Shown here piece after piece: positions 6,796 through 15,237 of a stretch of 44,086 nucleotides of DNA. Source of the DNA: Bryobacteraceae bacterium (lineage in GTDB: Bacteria; Acidobacteriota; Terriglobia; Bryobacterales; Bryobacteraceae); the NCBI GenBank assembly GCA_025928545.1, contig JAICJH010000058.1, forward strand, positions 1 through 44,086, read 5' to 3'. Both the position numbers and the translations under genes were made by a program. A model generated the notes under the pieces. That model did not search any database. It saw only the letters and a program-made list of their open reading frames with translations, and was not told where the DNA came from. Each line of letters starts with the position of its first letter. Within the stretch, counting starts at the first letter, position 1.

Positions 6796-9324
6796 TCACT
6801 GCAAAATCGGCAGCGCCAGATAATCCTTAGCCACAAACAGACTCCCCTGCGTAACTCCTCCAGGGGCCCGCGCCTTCAGTTCCCGTTGCAGATCCCCGAA
6901 CGACGTCCGCCCACTCAGCGCGGTCTGAAACGCCCGCGTCACCAACTCGACCTCATCCCCGCTCTCATGCGCAAACTCCAGCCTGAAATGCCGGATCCCC
7001 GCCGCCATCCAGTTCCCCAGATGCTGGCTCGCCTCCTGAGCCTCAGCTCCGAAAACGGTATTCCGGCAACCCACATCCGCCAGCACCGGATGCGACCGCC
7101 CCGATTGATCCCGTAACTCCACCCGATGCTTCTCGCACGGCCGCCCGCAATCTTTATAGCTGGTGCCCGAAGAAAGGAACCGGCAGAACACGCAATGCTC
7201 CGTGTGAAATACCGGCAGATGCTGATATCCGATCGCTTCAAACCGATCCGCCCCCGATGACTTCGCCAACTCCGCGATCTGCGCCGCATTCAAATCATGC
7301 GTAGGCGTCAGCCGCGAAATCCCGCGCGCGAAATATTCGGCCGCGCTCACCGAATTCGCCGCATTCAGGCTGAAATCCCCAATCAGGAATCTCCCTGCCT
7401 GCCCCGCGTTCAAAGCGTGCAGTATCCCCGTAGCCCGCACCAGAATCTGGCAATCCAGGCTCTCCAGGAAATTGACGATCTTCCCCTCTCCTGGCTTCAA
7501 CACCCTCGGACTCGCCACCCTCGCCGGAATACCAGCGGACTTCACCCGCTCTACCGACGGCCGCAAACCATAAAGATCCAGATAATCCAGCGTGATACTC
7601 GCCGGAGCTAACTCAAGCGCGACCTCCAACTGTTCCGGAGTGCGCACCAGCAAATGCACCTGCGGACTACCCGGTTGCACCGTAACAGTCGCTGGAATGA
7701 GCGAAGCCAAAGCCTCCGCCGGATCCCGCACCTCAATCGTCCTTGTAGCAGTCTGCGCGGATTGCAGCAATTCTACTGCGTCCCGCCGCAATTGATTCAA
7801 AAGCGAAGCCTGAACAAACGGGACACCCTCCAGCTCCAGTGTCAAATTCCCCAGTGAATAAGGCGTATTGCCCAACCGACCAAACTGCTCACGAGCCGCT
7901 TCCACCGACAAACCCTGGTTCCGCGCTGCCGCCAACGGCGCGCTGGATTCAACCGTTACCTGCCTGGCGCCGCATATCCACGTCGCACGCAGCGGCGAAC
8001 CCTCATGCGCAACCACATGAACATCAACCGTCTGCCTATGAATCGGAGCCGAAGCCTCTGTGTACTGCCGCGCCGAGGCATGAATCGCCGGATCGTCCGT
8101 ACGCCACAAAAGATCCCCCACCCGAATCCGATCGAACCGGATCGCGCCATTCGCAAACCACACGTCCAGCTTGCGCCCCCGCGCTGTCACCTGATAAACC
8201 CTGCCGCCCTCTTCCGGTTCGCCCGGACTCCGCCAGTCCGCCGCATCGAAAACCACGCCATCCCCGGGCTTCAAAGGTGCGATCGCATTCGCGCGTTCGG
8301 CCGCAATCGTCACGCGATCGAAATACACAGCGGCCACCCGCCCCATGCAAACTCCGCGATGCCGCGGAGCCCGCCCGCGAACCACAGTCTGATGGTTCGT
8401 CCCCGTCGCGAAAAATGGTCCCAGTCCGCGCGAATACACCTGCTCGAGTTGCATCATCTCCGCCGCAACCGACTCGCGATCCGCCGTCTCCCCGTTCCAC
8501 GCCAGATCGACCGCCTTGCGATACGCCTGTGTTGTGAGCGCGACGTAATCGGCATCCTTATATCTGCCCTCGATCTTCAGCGCCCCCACGCCGGCCGCCA
8601 CAATTTCCGGCGTTTGCGGAACCGTGCACAAATCTCCCGGCGAAAGCAGATACCGCGCGTCGGCCAGCGGCTTCTGTGTGCCATCCACCATCAGGTCGTA
8701 CGAAAGCCGGCAGGCCTGCGCGCACTGGCCCCGGTTCGCACTCCTCCCTCCCCATGCCTCCGACGAAAAACATTGCCCGGAATACGCCACGCACAACGCG
8801 CCATGCACGAAAATCTCGAGATCGCACCCGGTCTGCTCGTAAATCGCTTTAACTTCGTCGAGCGACAGCTCCCGCGCCAGTGTGACGCGGTCCACCCCCA
8901 ACTCCCGGGCAAACCGTACCCCCGCGGCATCGGTAATGCTCATCTGCGTGCTCGCGTGCAGCTCGAGTTCCGGCGCAATCTTCCGTGCCAGCCGCAGAAT
9001 CCCGACATCCTGCACAATCAGCGCATCCACCCCGGCCCTGGCAGACTCGGCAATCGCCCGGGCAGCCTCGCCCAACTCATGCTCGAAAACGAGGGTATTA
9101 AAAGTGAGGTAACCGCGAACGCCGCGCGCGTGCAGGGTCTTCATTACCTCTGGCAACTCCGCCAGGGTAAATCCGACCTTTGCCCTGGCGGAAAAATGCT
9201 GAAGCCCGAAATAAACCGCGTCGGCCCCGGCTTCCACTGCGGCCCGCAACTGTGGCCAATAGCCCGCTGGGCTCATCACCTCCGGCTTTCGGGATGACTC
9301 TCGGGAATTGGAACCTGAAAACAT
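6796..9324 (-). CDS. U32-family peptidase / RlhA-like tRNA-rRNA modification protein
   Basis: An 842-aa protein. The N-terminal U32 domain (about residues 15-330) begins KPEVMSPAGYWPQLRAAVEAGADAVYFG and carries the family signature LEIFVHGALCVAYSGQC followed by S-x-x-W-G-G-R-S-A-N-R-G-Q-C-A-Q-A-C-R. A DUF3656-like region and a C-terminal part with another cysteine group (HTEHCVFCRFLSSG, CGRPCE) follow. Members such as RlhA and TrhP hydroxylate cytidine in 23S rRNA or uridine in tRNA, while others were first named collagenase-like peptidases. The length and domain order look closest to RlhA-type proteins. I chose the ATG at 9322-9324 because residues before it are not conserved-looking; ATG 9390 is the alternative. 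It diverges from the TldD-like gene. Confidence 0.85.
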   Translation of the reverse strand: MFSGSNSRESSRKPEVMSPAGYWPQLRAAVEAGADAVYFGLQHFSARAKVGFTLAELPEVMKTLHARGVRGYLTFNTLVFEHELGEAARAIAESARAGVDALIVQDVGILRLARKIAPELELHASTQMSITDAAGVRFARELGVDRVTLARELSLDEVKAIYEQTGCDLEIFVHGALCVAYSGQCFSSEAWGGRSANRGQCAQACRLSYDLMVDGTQKPLADARYLLSPGDLCTVPQTPEIVAAGVGALKIEGRYKDADYVALTTQAYRKAVDLAWNGETADRESVAAEMMQLEQVYSRGLGPFFATGTNHQTVVRGRAPRHRGVCMGRVAAVYFDRVTIAAERANAIAPLKPGDGVVFDAADWRSPGEPEEGGRVYQVTARGRKLDVWFANGAIRFDRIRVGDLLWRTDDPAIHASARQYTEASAPIHRQTVDVHVVAHEGSPLRATWICGARQVTVESSAPLAAARNQGLSVEAAREQFGRLGNTPYSLGNLTLELEGVPFVQASLLNQLRRDAVELLQSAQTATRTIEVRDPAEALASLIPATVTVQPGSPQVHLLVRTPEQLEVALELAPASITLDYLDLYGLRPSVERVKSAGIPARVASPRVLKPGEGKIVNFLESLDCQILVRATGILHALNAGQAGRFLIGDFSLNAANSVSAAEYFARGISRLTPTHDLNAAQIAELAKSSGADRFEAIGYQHLPVFHTEHCVFCRFLSSGTSYKDCGRPCEKHRVELRDQSGRSHPVLADVGCRNTVFGAEAQEASQHLGNWMAAGIRHFRLEFAHESGDEVELVTRAFQTALSGRTSFGDLQRELKARAPGGVTQGSLFVAKDYLALPILQ

Positions 9325-9428
9325 GGAAAGGCGTCTCACTTTGATGTTGGCACACCCCCGATTCGTGCAAGCTGCCGGGAAGCAACTCATTACGTAAAAA
9401 TTACGCTCCAGGCAACAACGGCACGTTT

Positions 9429-11144
9429 ATGGCGTGTTATCGTCAATTCATTGTGAAACTTGCAAGACTGACCGTCCTTTTAACCATTTCGGTGGTTGCG
9501 TTCGGTGCCGGGGACAGTATCGTCCTTGACACCATGAGCCAGGAATTGCAGCGCAACTACGATGCGCTCAAAAAAACCGACACGCCGCCCTACTTCATGG
9601 CGTACGAAATCACCGATCTGAATACGCACGTGGTCGGCGCAACACTGGGCGTTCTCGATTCGGTTCAGGATAGCCACAATCGCTACCTCGACGTGACCGT
9701 CCGCGTCGGCGATCCCTCCATGGACAACTACCGCCGCGCCCGTGGCGAGCAGGTCCAGTTCACTTCCGCCGCTCCCGTCACCATCGAAGATATCCCCGGC
9801 GCCCTGAAACAGCGCATGTGGCTTGAAACCGACCGCGTTTACCGCGCCGCCGCCGATCGCCTGGTCCGCATCAAGACCGGCCAGCAGGTAAAAGCCGCCG
9901 ATCGCGATCAGTCCGCCGACTTCTCCAAAGAAGAGAGCTATGTTCACACCGAAGCGCTGAACGAACCCCAGTGGAGCGAAGCCAAATGGCAGCAGTCCGC
10001 CCGCGACTGGTCGAAGGATTTCCGTTCCTACCCCGACCTCCTCTCATCTTCGGTATCCATCTCGATCCAGCAGGATAATCGCTATTTCTCCAATACCGAA
10101 GGCACTAAAATCCAGCAGGGCCGCGGCTACGCGCGCATCATTATTTCCGCCAGCGCCAAAGCCAAAGACGGTATGGACGTCGCTGATTTCGATTCCTTCG
10201 AAGCCTTCGACACCAATGGTCTGCCGAACGCCGAGAGAGTCCATGCAGCTATCAAGAAAGTTGCCACGCATGTGGAAGACCTCCTGAAAGCGCCTGTCGC
10301 CGAGCCGTTCGTCGGCCCGGCCATTCTCTCCGGACGCGCCGCCGGCGTCTTCTTCCACGAGATCTTCGGCCATCGCATCGAAGGCCACCGCCAGAAGGAT
10401 GAAAGCGAAGGCCAGACCTTCACCCAAAAGGTTGGCGAGAAGATTCTACCCGACTTCCTGACCGTCACTTTTGATCCAACCGTGAAAACCCTGGGCGGAG
10501 TCGACCTCAATGGCTACTACGAATACGACGATGAAGGAGTCAAAGCCAAACCCGTCATCTCTGTGCAAAACGGTGTCCTGAAGAACTTCCTGATGTCGCG
10601 GTCGCCCATTGACGGCTTCGATCATTCCAATGGCCACGGTCGCCGCCAACCCGGCCGCGAAGTGGTTTCCCGCCAGAGCAATCTCATCGTCAGCAGCACC
10701 AAAGCGGTGTCCGATGCCGACCTGAAGAAGATGCTGGTGGACGAAATCAAGCGGCAGAACAAGCCGTATGGCATCTTCTTCGACAACATCACCAACGGCT
10801 TCACCACCACCCAGCGTGGTGGCCTCCAGGCTTTCTCCGTCGTGCCTGTCATCGTCTATAAGGTCTTTGCCGATGGCCGCCCCGACGAACTGATCCGCGG
10901 AGCCGATATCGTCGGCACTCCGCTCGCCAGCTTTGCCAAGATCCTCGCCACTTCGAACAAGGCGGAAGTTTTCAACGGCTTCTGCGGCGCCGAATCCGGC
11001 AGCGTGCCCGTCTCCGCAGTCTCCCCGGCCATTCTGATCTCTGAAATCGAAGTCGAGAAGAAACAACAGGGACAGGATCTCCTTCCCCTGCTTCCGTCTC
11101 CGTTGTCGTCGGTTGCTACACCCGTCGATGGCGGTGCTCGATGA
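9429..11144 (+). CDS. Exported TldD/PmbA-family metalloprotease (catalytic subunit)
   Basis: A 571-aa TldD/PmbA-family protein with an N-terminal signal peptide (about residues 8-27). It carries the HExxxH zinc motif (H310-E311-I-F-G-H315, followed by RIEGHRQ), the equivalent of the TldD active site. Other family landmarks are F-x-x-x-x-G-x-x-I-Q-Q-G, a G-R-A-A-G-V-F-F-H-E-I-F-G-H core and the C-terminal G-x-x-x-x-x-F-x-x-I. TldD-TldE pairs act as heterodimeric peptidases that process small peptides such as microcin B17 and CcdA. Those are cytosolic, whereas this one appears to be exported. The stop overlaps the ATG of the next gene by 4 bases (ATGA), which indicates translational coupling. 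Confidence 0.9.
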   Translation: MACYRQFIVKLARLTVLLTISVVAFGAGDSIVLDTMSQELQRNYDALKKTDTPPYFMAYEITDLNTHVVGATLGVLDSVQDSHNRYLDVTVRVGDPSMDNYRRARGEQVQFTSAAPVTIEDIPGALKQRMWLETDRVYRAAADRLVRIKTGQQVKAADRDQSADFSKEESYVHTEALNEPQWSEAKWQQSARDWSKDFRSYPDLLSSSVSISIQQDNRYFSNTEGTKIQQGRGYARIIISASAKAKDGMDVADFDSFEAFDTNGLPNAERVHAAIKKVATHVEDLLKAPVAEPFVGPAILSGRAAGVFFHEIFGHRIEGHRQKDESEGQTFTQKVGEKILPDFLTVTFDPTVKTLGGVDLNGYYEYDDEGVKAKPVISVQNGVLKNFLMSRSPIDGFDHSNGHGRRQPGREVVSRQSNLIVSSTKAVSDADLKKMLVDEIKRQNKPYGIFFDNITNGFTTTQRGGLQAFSVVPVIVYKVFADGRPDELIRGADIVGTPLASFAKILATSNKAEVFNGFCGAESGSVPVSAVSPAILISEIEVEKKQQGQDLLPLLPSPLSSVATPVDGGAR

Positions 11145-12871
11145 GGAAGCCGCTCGGCATCCTGCTCGGCAGCGCCGCACTCTGTCTCGCGCAGTCGAGC
11201 GTGAACATCGCGAACGATCCCATCTTCGACGCCATGAAGGGCGAACTGAAGCGGTCGATGACCCTCTCCCTTCAGCAACTGGAAAAGCCGTACTACGTCA
11301 GCTACACCATCGAAACCGGACACCAGTGGGGAGCCACCGCCGTCATGGGTGGCTTACTCGGCGTCTCGTCGCAGCCCTTCCGCTATCCGGCGATGCAGCT
11401 GCGCGTCGGCAGTTACAAGTTCGATCAGACCAACTTCGCCGGCGGCGGCCGCGGAGCCTCCTACTCCTTAAGTGGCTTTCCTCTGGATGACGATCCCGCT
11501 GTCATCCGCCAATACCTGTGGCTCGAAACCGACTCGGCGTACAAAGCCTCCCTCGATGCCATTGCCCGCAAGCGCTCCATCCTGCGCAGCGTCACCGTCA
11601 GCGAAGAACTGCCCGACTTCGATCAGGCCAAACCGAACACCGTTATCAAAGACCGCCCGCCCATCAAGTTTGACGACAAGAGCTGGGACGAGCGCACCAA
11701 ACGCATCTCCGCCATCTTCAACAGCTACCAGAACCTCCGGGCTTCGGTCGCCGATTTCACCGCCATCGACTCTGTCCACCGCTACGTCGATTCCGAAGGC
11801 ACCATCGTCCGCCTGCCCCAGAGCGAAGGCCAGTTTCAGATCCGCGCCTCAGCGCAGGCGCCCGACGGCATGATCATGCGCGATGCCGCACTCTTCTACA
11901 CCAACGACATTTCGAAGATGCCGGCCGAAGACGATCTCGCGAAAGCCGCCAAATCCGTGGCCGAGAATGTCACGAAGCTGGCTGCCGCTCCCATGGGCGA
12001 CAACTACTCGGGCCCGATTCTGTTTGAAGGCGTCGCAGCCCCGCAGCTTCTGGCCGAAGTGCTGGCCCATAACCTCCACATCTCCCGCAAACTGACAGGC
12101 GCGGGCGCGGGAAACCCCACTGAGCTCGAAGGCCGCCGCGGCGTCCGCATCATGCCGGAGATGTTCGACGTCACCGACGACCCGACGCTTCCGATGTTCG
12201 GCCACGCCGACGTGGATGACGAAGGCGTCTCCCCCGCTCCTCTCAATCTCGTGGAAAAAGGAGTTCTCAAGGACTTCCTTCGCACCCGCACTCCGGTGCG
12301 CGGGTACAACGATTCCAATGGCCGCGCGCTCCTCGGTGGCACACCCGCGCCCACCAACCTGATCGTCAAGTCCCGCGAGACAAGCTCCGTCGCGGACCTG
12401 AAGAAGAAGATGATCGACCTCTGTCAGCAGCGCGGTCTCGCCTACGCCATCGTCGTCCGGAAGTTGGACTTCCCTTCCACGGCTGCCGGCGATGAAATGC
12501 GCAGACTCACCAGCGGCGGTGGTGGCGGACGTCCGGTCGCCATGCCGCTCTACGTCTTCAAGCTCTTCACCGACGGCCATGAAGAGATGATCCGCGGCGT
12601 CAAGCTACGCGGCGTGAATGCTCGCTCGCTGAAGGACATCCTTGCTGCCGGCGACGACACCAACCGGCTCGACTATCTCGAAAACGGGGCGACTTTCGCG
12701 CAGGTTGGCGGCGGCGGTTACACGGCTGAAGTCTCCGTGGTGGCGCCTTCCATCCTGATCGACGATCTTGAGTTGTCCAAAATGGAAGACGAATTGCCCA
12801 AGCTGCCGATCGCATCGTCACCCCTGCTCTCGCAATCGGCGCTGCCTGTTTCAAACGCTCCCGCGAGATGA
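11141..12871 (+). CDS. Exported TldE-like partner with degenerate HExxxH motif
   Basis: A 576-aa paralogue of the preceding gene with a short hydrophobic N-terminal signal sequence (MRKPLGILLGSAALCLAQ). At the place of the zinc motif it has A305-E-V-L-A-H310: the first histidine is replaced by alanine, while the glutamate and last histidine remain. In TldD/TldE complexes the TldE subunit is likewise non-catalytic and lacks the zinc ligands. The gene overlaps its upstream partner and the downstream lptFG by 4 bases each. The parsimonious reading is a periplasmic TldD/TldE-like heterodimer with this as the structural or regulatory subunit. It could also bind another ligand. No substrate is evident. 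Confidence 0.85.
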   Translation: MRKPLGILLGSAALCLAQSSVNIANDPIFDAMKGELKRSMTLSLQQLEKPYYVSYTIETGHQWGATAVMGGLLGVSSQPFRYPAMQLRVGSYKFDQTNFAGGGRGASYSLSGFPLDDDPAVIRQYLWLETDSAYKASLDAIARKRSILRSVTVSEELPDFDQAKPNTVIKDRPPIKFDDKSWDERTKRISAIFNSYQNLRASVADFTAIDSVHRYVDSEGTIVRLPQSEGQFQIRASAQAPDGMIMRDAALFYTNDISKMPAEDDLAKAAKSVAENVTKLAAAPMGDNYSGPILFEGVAAPQLLAEVLAHNLHISRKLTGAGAGNPTELEGRRGVRIMPEMFDVTDDPTLPMFGHADVDDEGVSPAPLNLVEKGVLKDFLRTRTPVRGYNDSNGRALLGGTPAPTNLIVKSRETSSVADLKKKMIDLCQQRGLAYAIVVRKLDFPSTAAGDEMRRLTSGGGGGRPVAMPLYVFKLFTDGHEEMIRGVKLRGVNARSLKDILAAGDDTNRLDYLENGATFAQVGGGGYTAEVSVVAPSILIDDLELSKMEDELPKLPIASSPLLSQSALPVSNAPAR

Positions 12872-15237
12872 AGATTCTCGGCCGCTACGTCTTTCGCGAG
12901 ATTCTGGCTGGTTCCATTCTCGCGATTGTCATAGCTACCTTTGTCATCTTTATGCAGGGGGTTGCGCCTCTGTTCGAACTCCTCGTTCGGACCAAGCGCA
13001 TGGCCGTCGCCTTCGAACTCATCGGCCTCTCGTTGCTGCCGGTGCTCAACCTGAGTATCCCGTTCGGCATCCTGGTCGGCATCCTCATCGGCCTGGGACG
13101 CATGTCGGGCGATAACGAGATGGTCGCGCTGCGCTCTACCGGCATCTCCACGCGGGTAGTGGTCACACCGGTCCTGCTGTTCGCCTTCTGCGCAACCCTG
13201 GTTTCGGGCGCGTGCGCGGTGTGGTTCAATCCGCTGGCCGTTCAGCATAAGTACGTGTTGCTCAACAAGGTCAAAGCCGAGCAGTTCACCGGCAATGTAG
13301 CGCCGCGCATATTTCAGGAACAGTTCACCAACGACAACACGGTCCTTTATATCGACGATGTCGTCGGCTCCGGACGAGGTCCGGCCCTGTGGCGCCGGGT
13401 ATTCATCGCCGATATGACCCCGCCTTCCGATCGGAAGTCGACGCGCGGCGGGCAGCCGAACGGTCCCATGGTCACGCTCGCCCGCGAAGCAACCGCCATC
13501 CCGGATCAGGCGCACGGCCGTGTTCAACTCCACATGGTGGACGAGAGCACGCATGAAACCTCGATGGATGAGCAGAAGGGCGAGAAAGGGATTCACACCC
13601 TGGCGCCCAGCGGCGAGATGGCCCTGAACGAGGCGCCACCAAAGGAACAAAGCGCCAAACCTTTCAGCGAAACACTGACCCCGGATCTGCGCAGGTATCT
13701 TCGCACCGCCGTGAAAGGTTCGCAGAAACAGATCGATGCCACTCTCGAACTGCAAAAGCGCTTCGCCCTGCCCGTGGCCTGCATCATGCTCGCAATGGTC
13801 GGAATTCCCCTGGGCACTTCCTCGCGCCGCGGCGGACGTTCCTCCGGTTATGTCTGGGCCATCCTGTTGTGTTTCTGCTGTTACTATCTGGCCTTTATCT
13901 CGCTGACGAATGCCGCCCAGAACGCGCATTCCATCAATCCGGTGCTGGCATCCTGGCTTCCGAACATCGTATTTGGTATCGCGGGCATCATCACGATTGC
14001 GCTGATGGAGACGCCAGGCGACCGCGATCTTCTCGGCGGCGTGCGTACCGCGGCATCCCGCTGGTTCACGTCCCTGCTCGGGTGGTTCAGCACCGCGGAT
14101 ACCGGTTCCGATACGAACTCCCGCAAGCACACCGGACTGGTGGCCATGTTCCGGGTGATGGACAGTTACGTCCTTTCGAGCTTCCTTCTTTATTTCGTGC
14201 TGTGGATCTGCGCCTTTGTGCTGATGATCCAGATCTACAACTTCTTCGAGCTGGTCGGCGATATCGTCAAGAACAACGTGCCGATGCCGCATGCGGCGCG
14301 TTACCACCTTTACCTGACGCCCATGCTGATTTATACGACGCTGCCCTTCGGCGTTCTGCTTTCCGTTCTGGTCACCTTCGGCGTCATGACCAAGAACAAC
14401 GAAGTGACCGCGTTCAAGGCCTGCGGCATCAGCGTGAGGCGTCTCGGATTGCCGGTTATTCTCATGAGCCTGTTGATCAGCGGAGCCGCCTTCGCCGCCG
14501 ATTACTCCTGGATCCCCCGGGCGAATCAGATTCAGGACTCGCTTCGCAACGAGATCAAGGGGCGTCCGGCCCAGACCTATAAGAACCCCGACCGCAAGTG
14601 GGTCTTCCACGACAATCGGGTGTTCTACTTCCGGCGCTTCGACATCGCGCAGAACGTCATGGTGGAACCGTTCGTTTACGAGATCGATCCGAAGACCTGG
14701 CAGCTCATACGCCAGATCAATGCCAAGAGCGCACGCTGGCAGCCCGATGCGAAAGCCTGGATATTCGAGCAGGGCCAGGTCATCGATCTCTGCCAGAAGG
14801 TGCAGGAGTGCCGGGTCAGCAACTTCACAGCAACCAGCTTTCCTGAGATCACCGAGACGCCCGAGAACTTCCTCAAGGAAGTCCGGCAGAATCTTCAGAT
14901 GAATTACGTGGAGCTGAAGCGCTACATCGCCGACCTGAAGCAAAGCGGCTTCGACACCACGGCCCTTGAGGTGCAGTACTACGAGAAGTTCGCCGTGCCG
15001 CTGTTTGCCTTGACGATCGCGCTGATCTCGGTGCCCTTCGGATTCCTGGTGGGCAATCGCGGCGCCATGGCGGGCGTGGGCGTCAGCATTGCGCTTGCCG
15101 TCACCTACCTGGGGGTCGACAAGCTGTTCGAGCAGATGGGGAATGTGGGCTATCTGCCGGCCGACGTTGCCGCGTGGTCGCCTGATACGCTGTTTTCTTT
15201 GACCGGGTTGTATCTCCTCCTGCGAATGAGAAGCTGA
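12868..15237 (+). CDS. Fused LptF-LptG lipopolysaccharide export permease
   Basis: A 789-aa protein consisting of two complete YjgP/YjgQ-type permeases in tandem. The first half (about 1-385) starts MKILGRYVFREILAG and has three N-terminal and three C-terminal membrane helices around a periplasmic beta-jellyroll. The second half (about 425-789) begins again with FRVMDSYVLSSFLLYF and repeats the architecture, including L-P-F-G-V-L-L-S-V-L-V-T-F-G and a final helix triplet. In other bacteria LptF and LptG are separate and, with ATPase LptB, extract LPS for transport to the outer membrane. Here they are fused. The gene overlaps the TldE-like gene by 4 bases and its stop directly abuts the next ATG. 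lptB and lptC are not in the window. Confidence 0.92.
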   Translation: MKILGRYVFREILAGSILAIVIATFVIFMQGVAPLFELLVRTKRMAVAFELIGLSLLPVLNLSIPFGILVGILIGLGRMSGDNEMVALRSTGISTRVVVTPVLLFAFCATLVSGACAVWFNPLAVQHKYVLLNKVKAEQFTGNVAPRIFQEQFTNDNTVLYIDDVVGSGRGPALWRRVFIADMTPPSDRKSTRGGQPNGPMVTLAREATAIPDQAHGRVQLHMVDESTHETSMDEQKGEKGIHTLAPSGEMALNEAPPKEQSAKPFSETLTPDLRRYLRTAVKGSQKQIDATLELQKRFALPVACIMLAMVGIPLGTSSRRGGRSSGYVWAILLCFCCYYLAFISLTNAAQNAHSINPVLASWLPNIVFGIAGIITIALMETPGDRDLLGGVRTAASRWFTSLLGWFSTADTGSDTNSRKHTGLVAMFRVMDSYVLSSFLLYFVLWICAFVLMIQIYNFFELVGDIVKNNVPMPHAARYHLYLTPMLIYTTLPFGVLLSVLVTFGVMTKNNEVTAFKACGISVRRLGLPVILMSLLISGAAFAADYSWIPRANQIQDSLRNEIKGRPAQTYKNPDRKWVFHDNRVFYFRRFDIAQNVMVEPFVYEIDPKTWQLIRQINAKSARWQPDAKAWIFEQGQVIDLCQKVQECRVSNFTATSFPEITETPENFLKEVRQNLQMNYVELKRYIADLKQSGFDTTALEVQYYEKFAVPLFALTIALISVPFGFLVGNRGAMAGVGVSIALAVTYLGVDKLFEQMGNVGYLPADVAAWSPDTLFSLTGLYLLLRMRS

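Noticed and set aside
8005..9297. A plus-strand frame opposite the U32 gene
   Set aside because: It is an arginine-, histidine- and proline-rich antisense shadow of a clear U32 protein.
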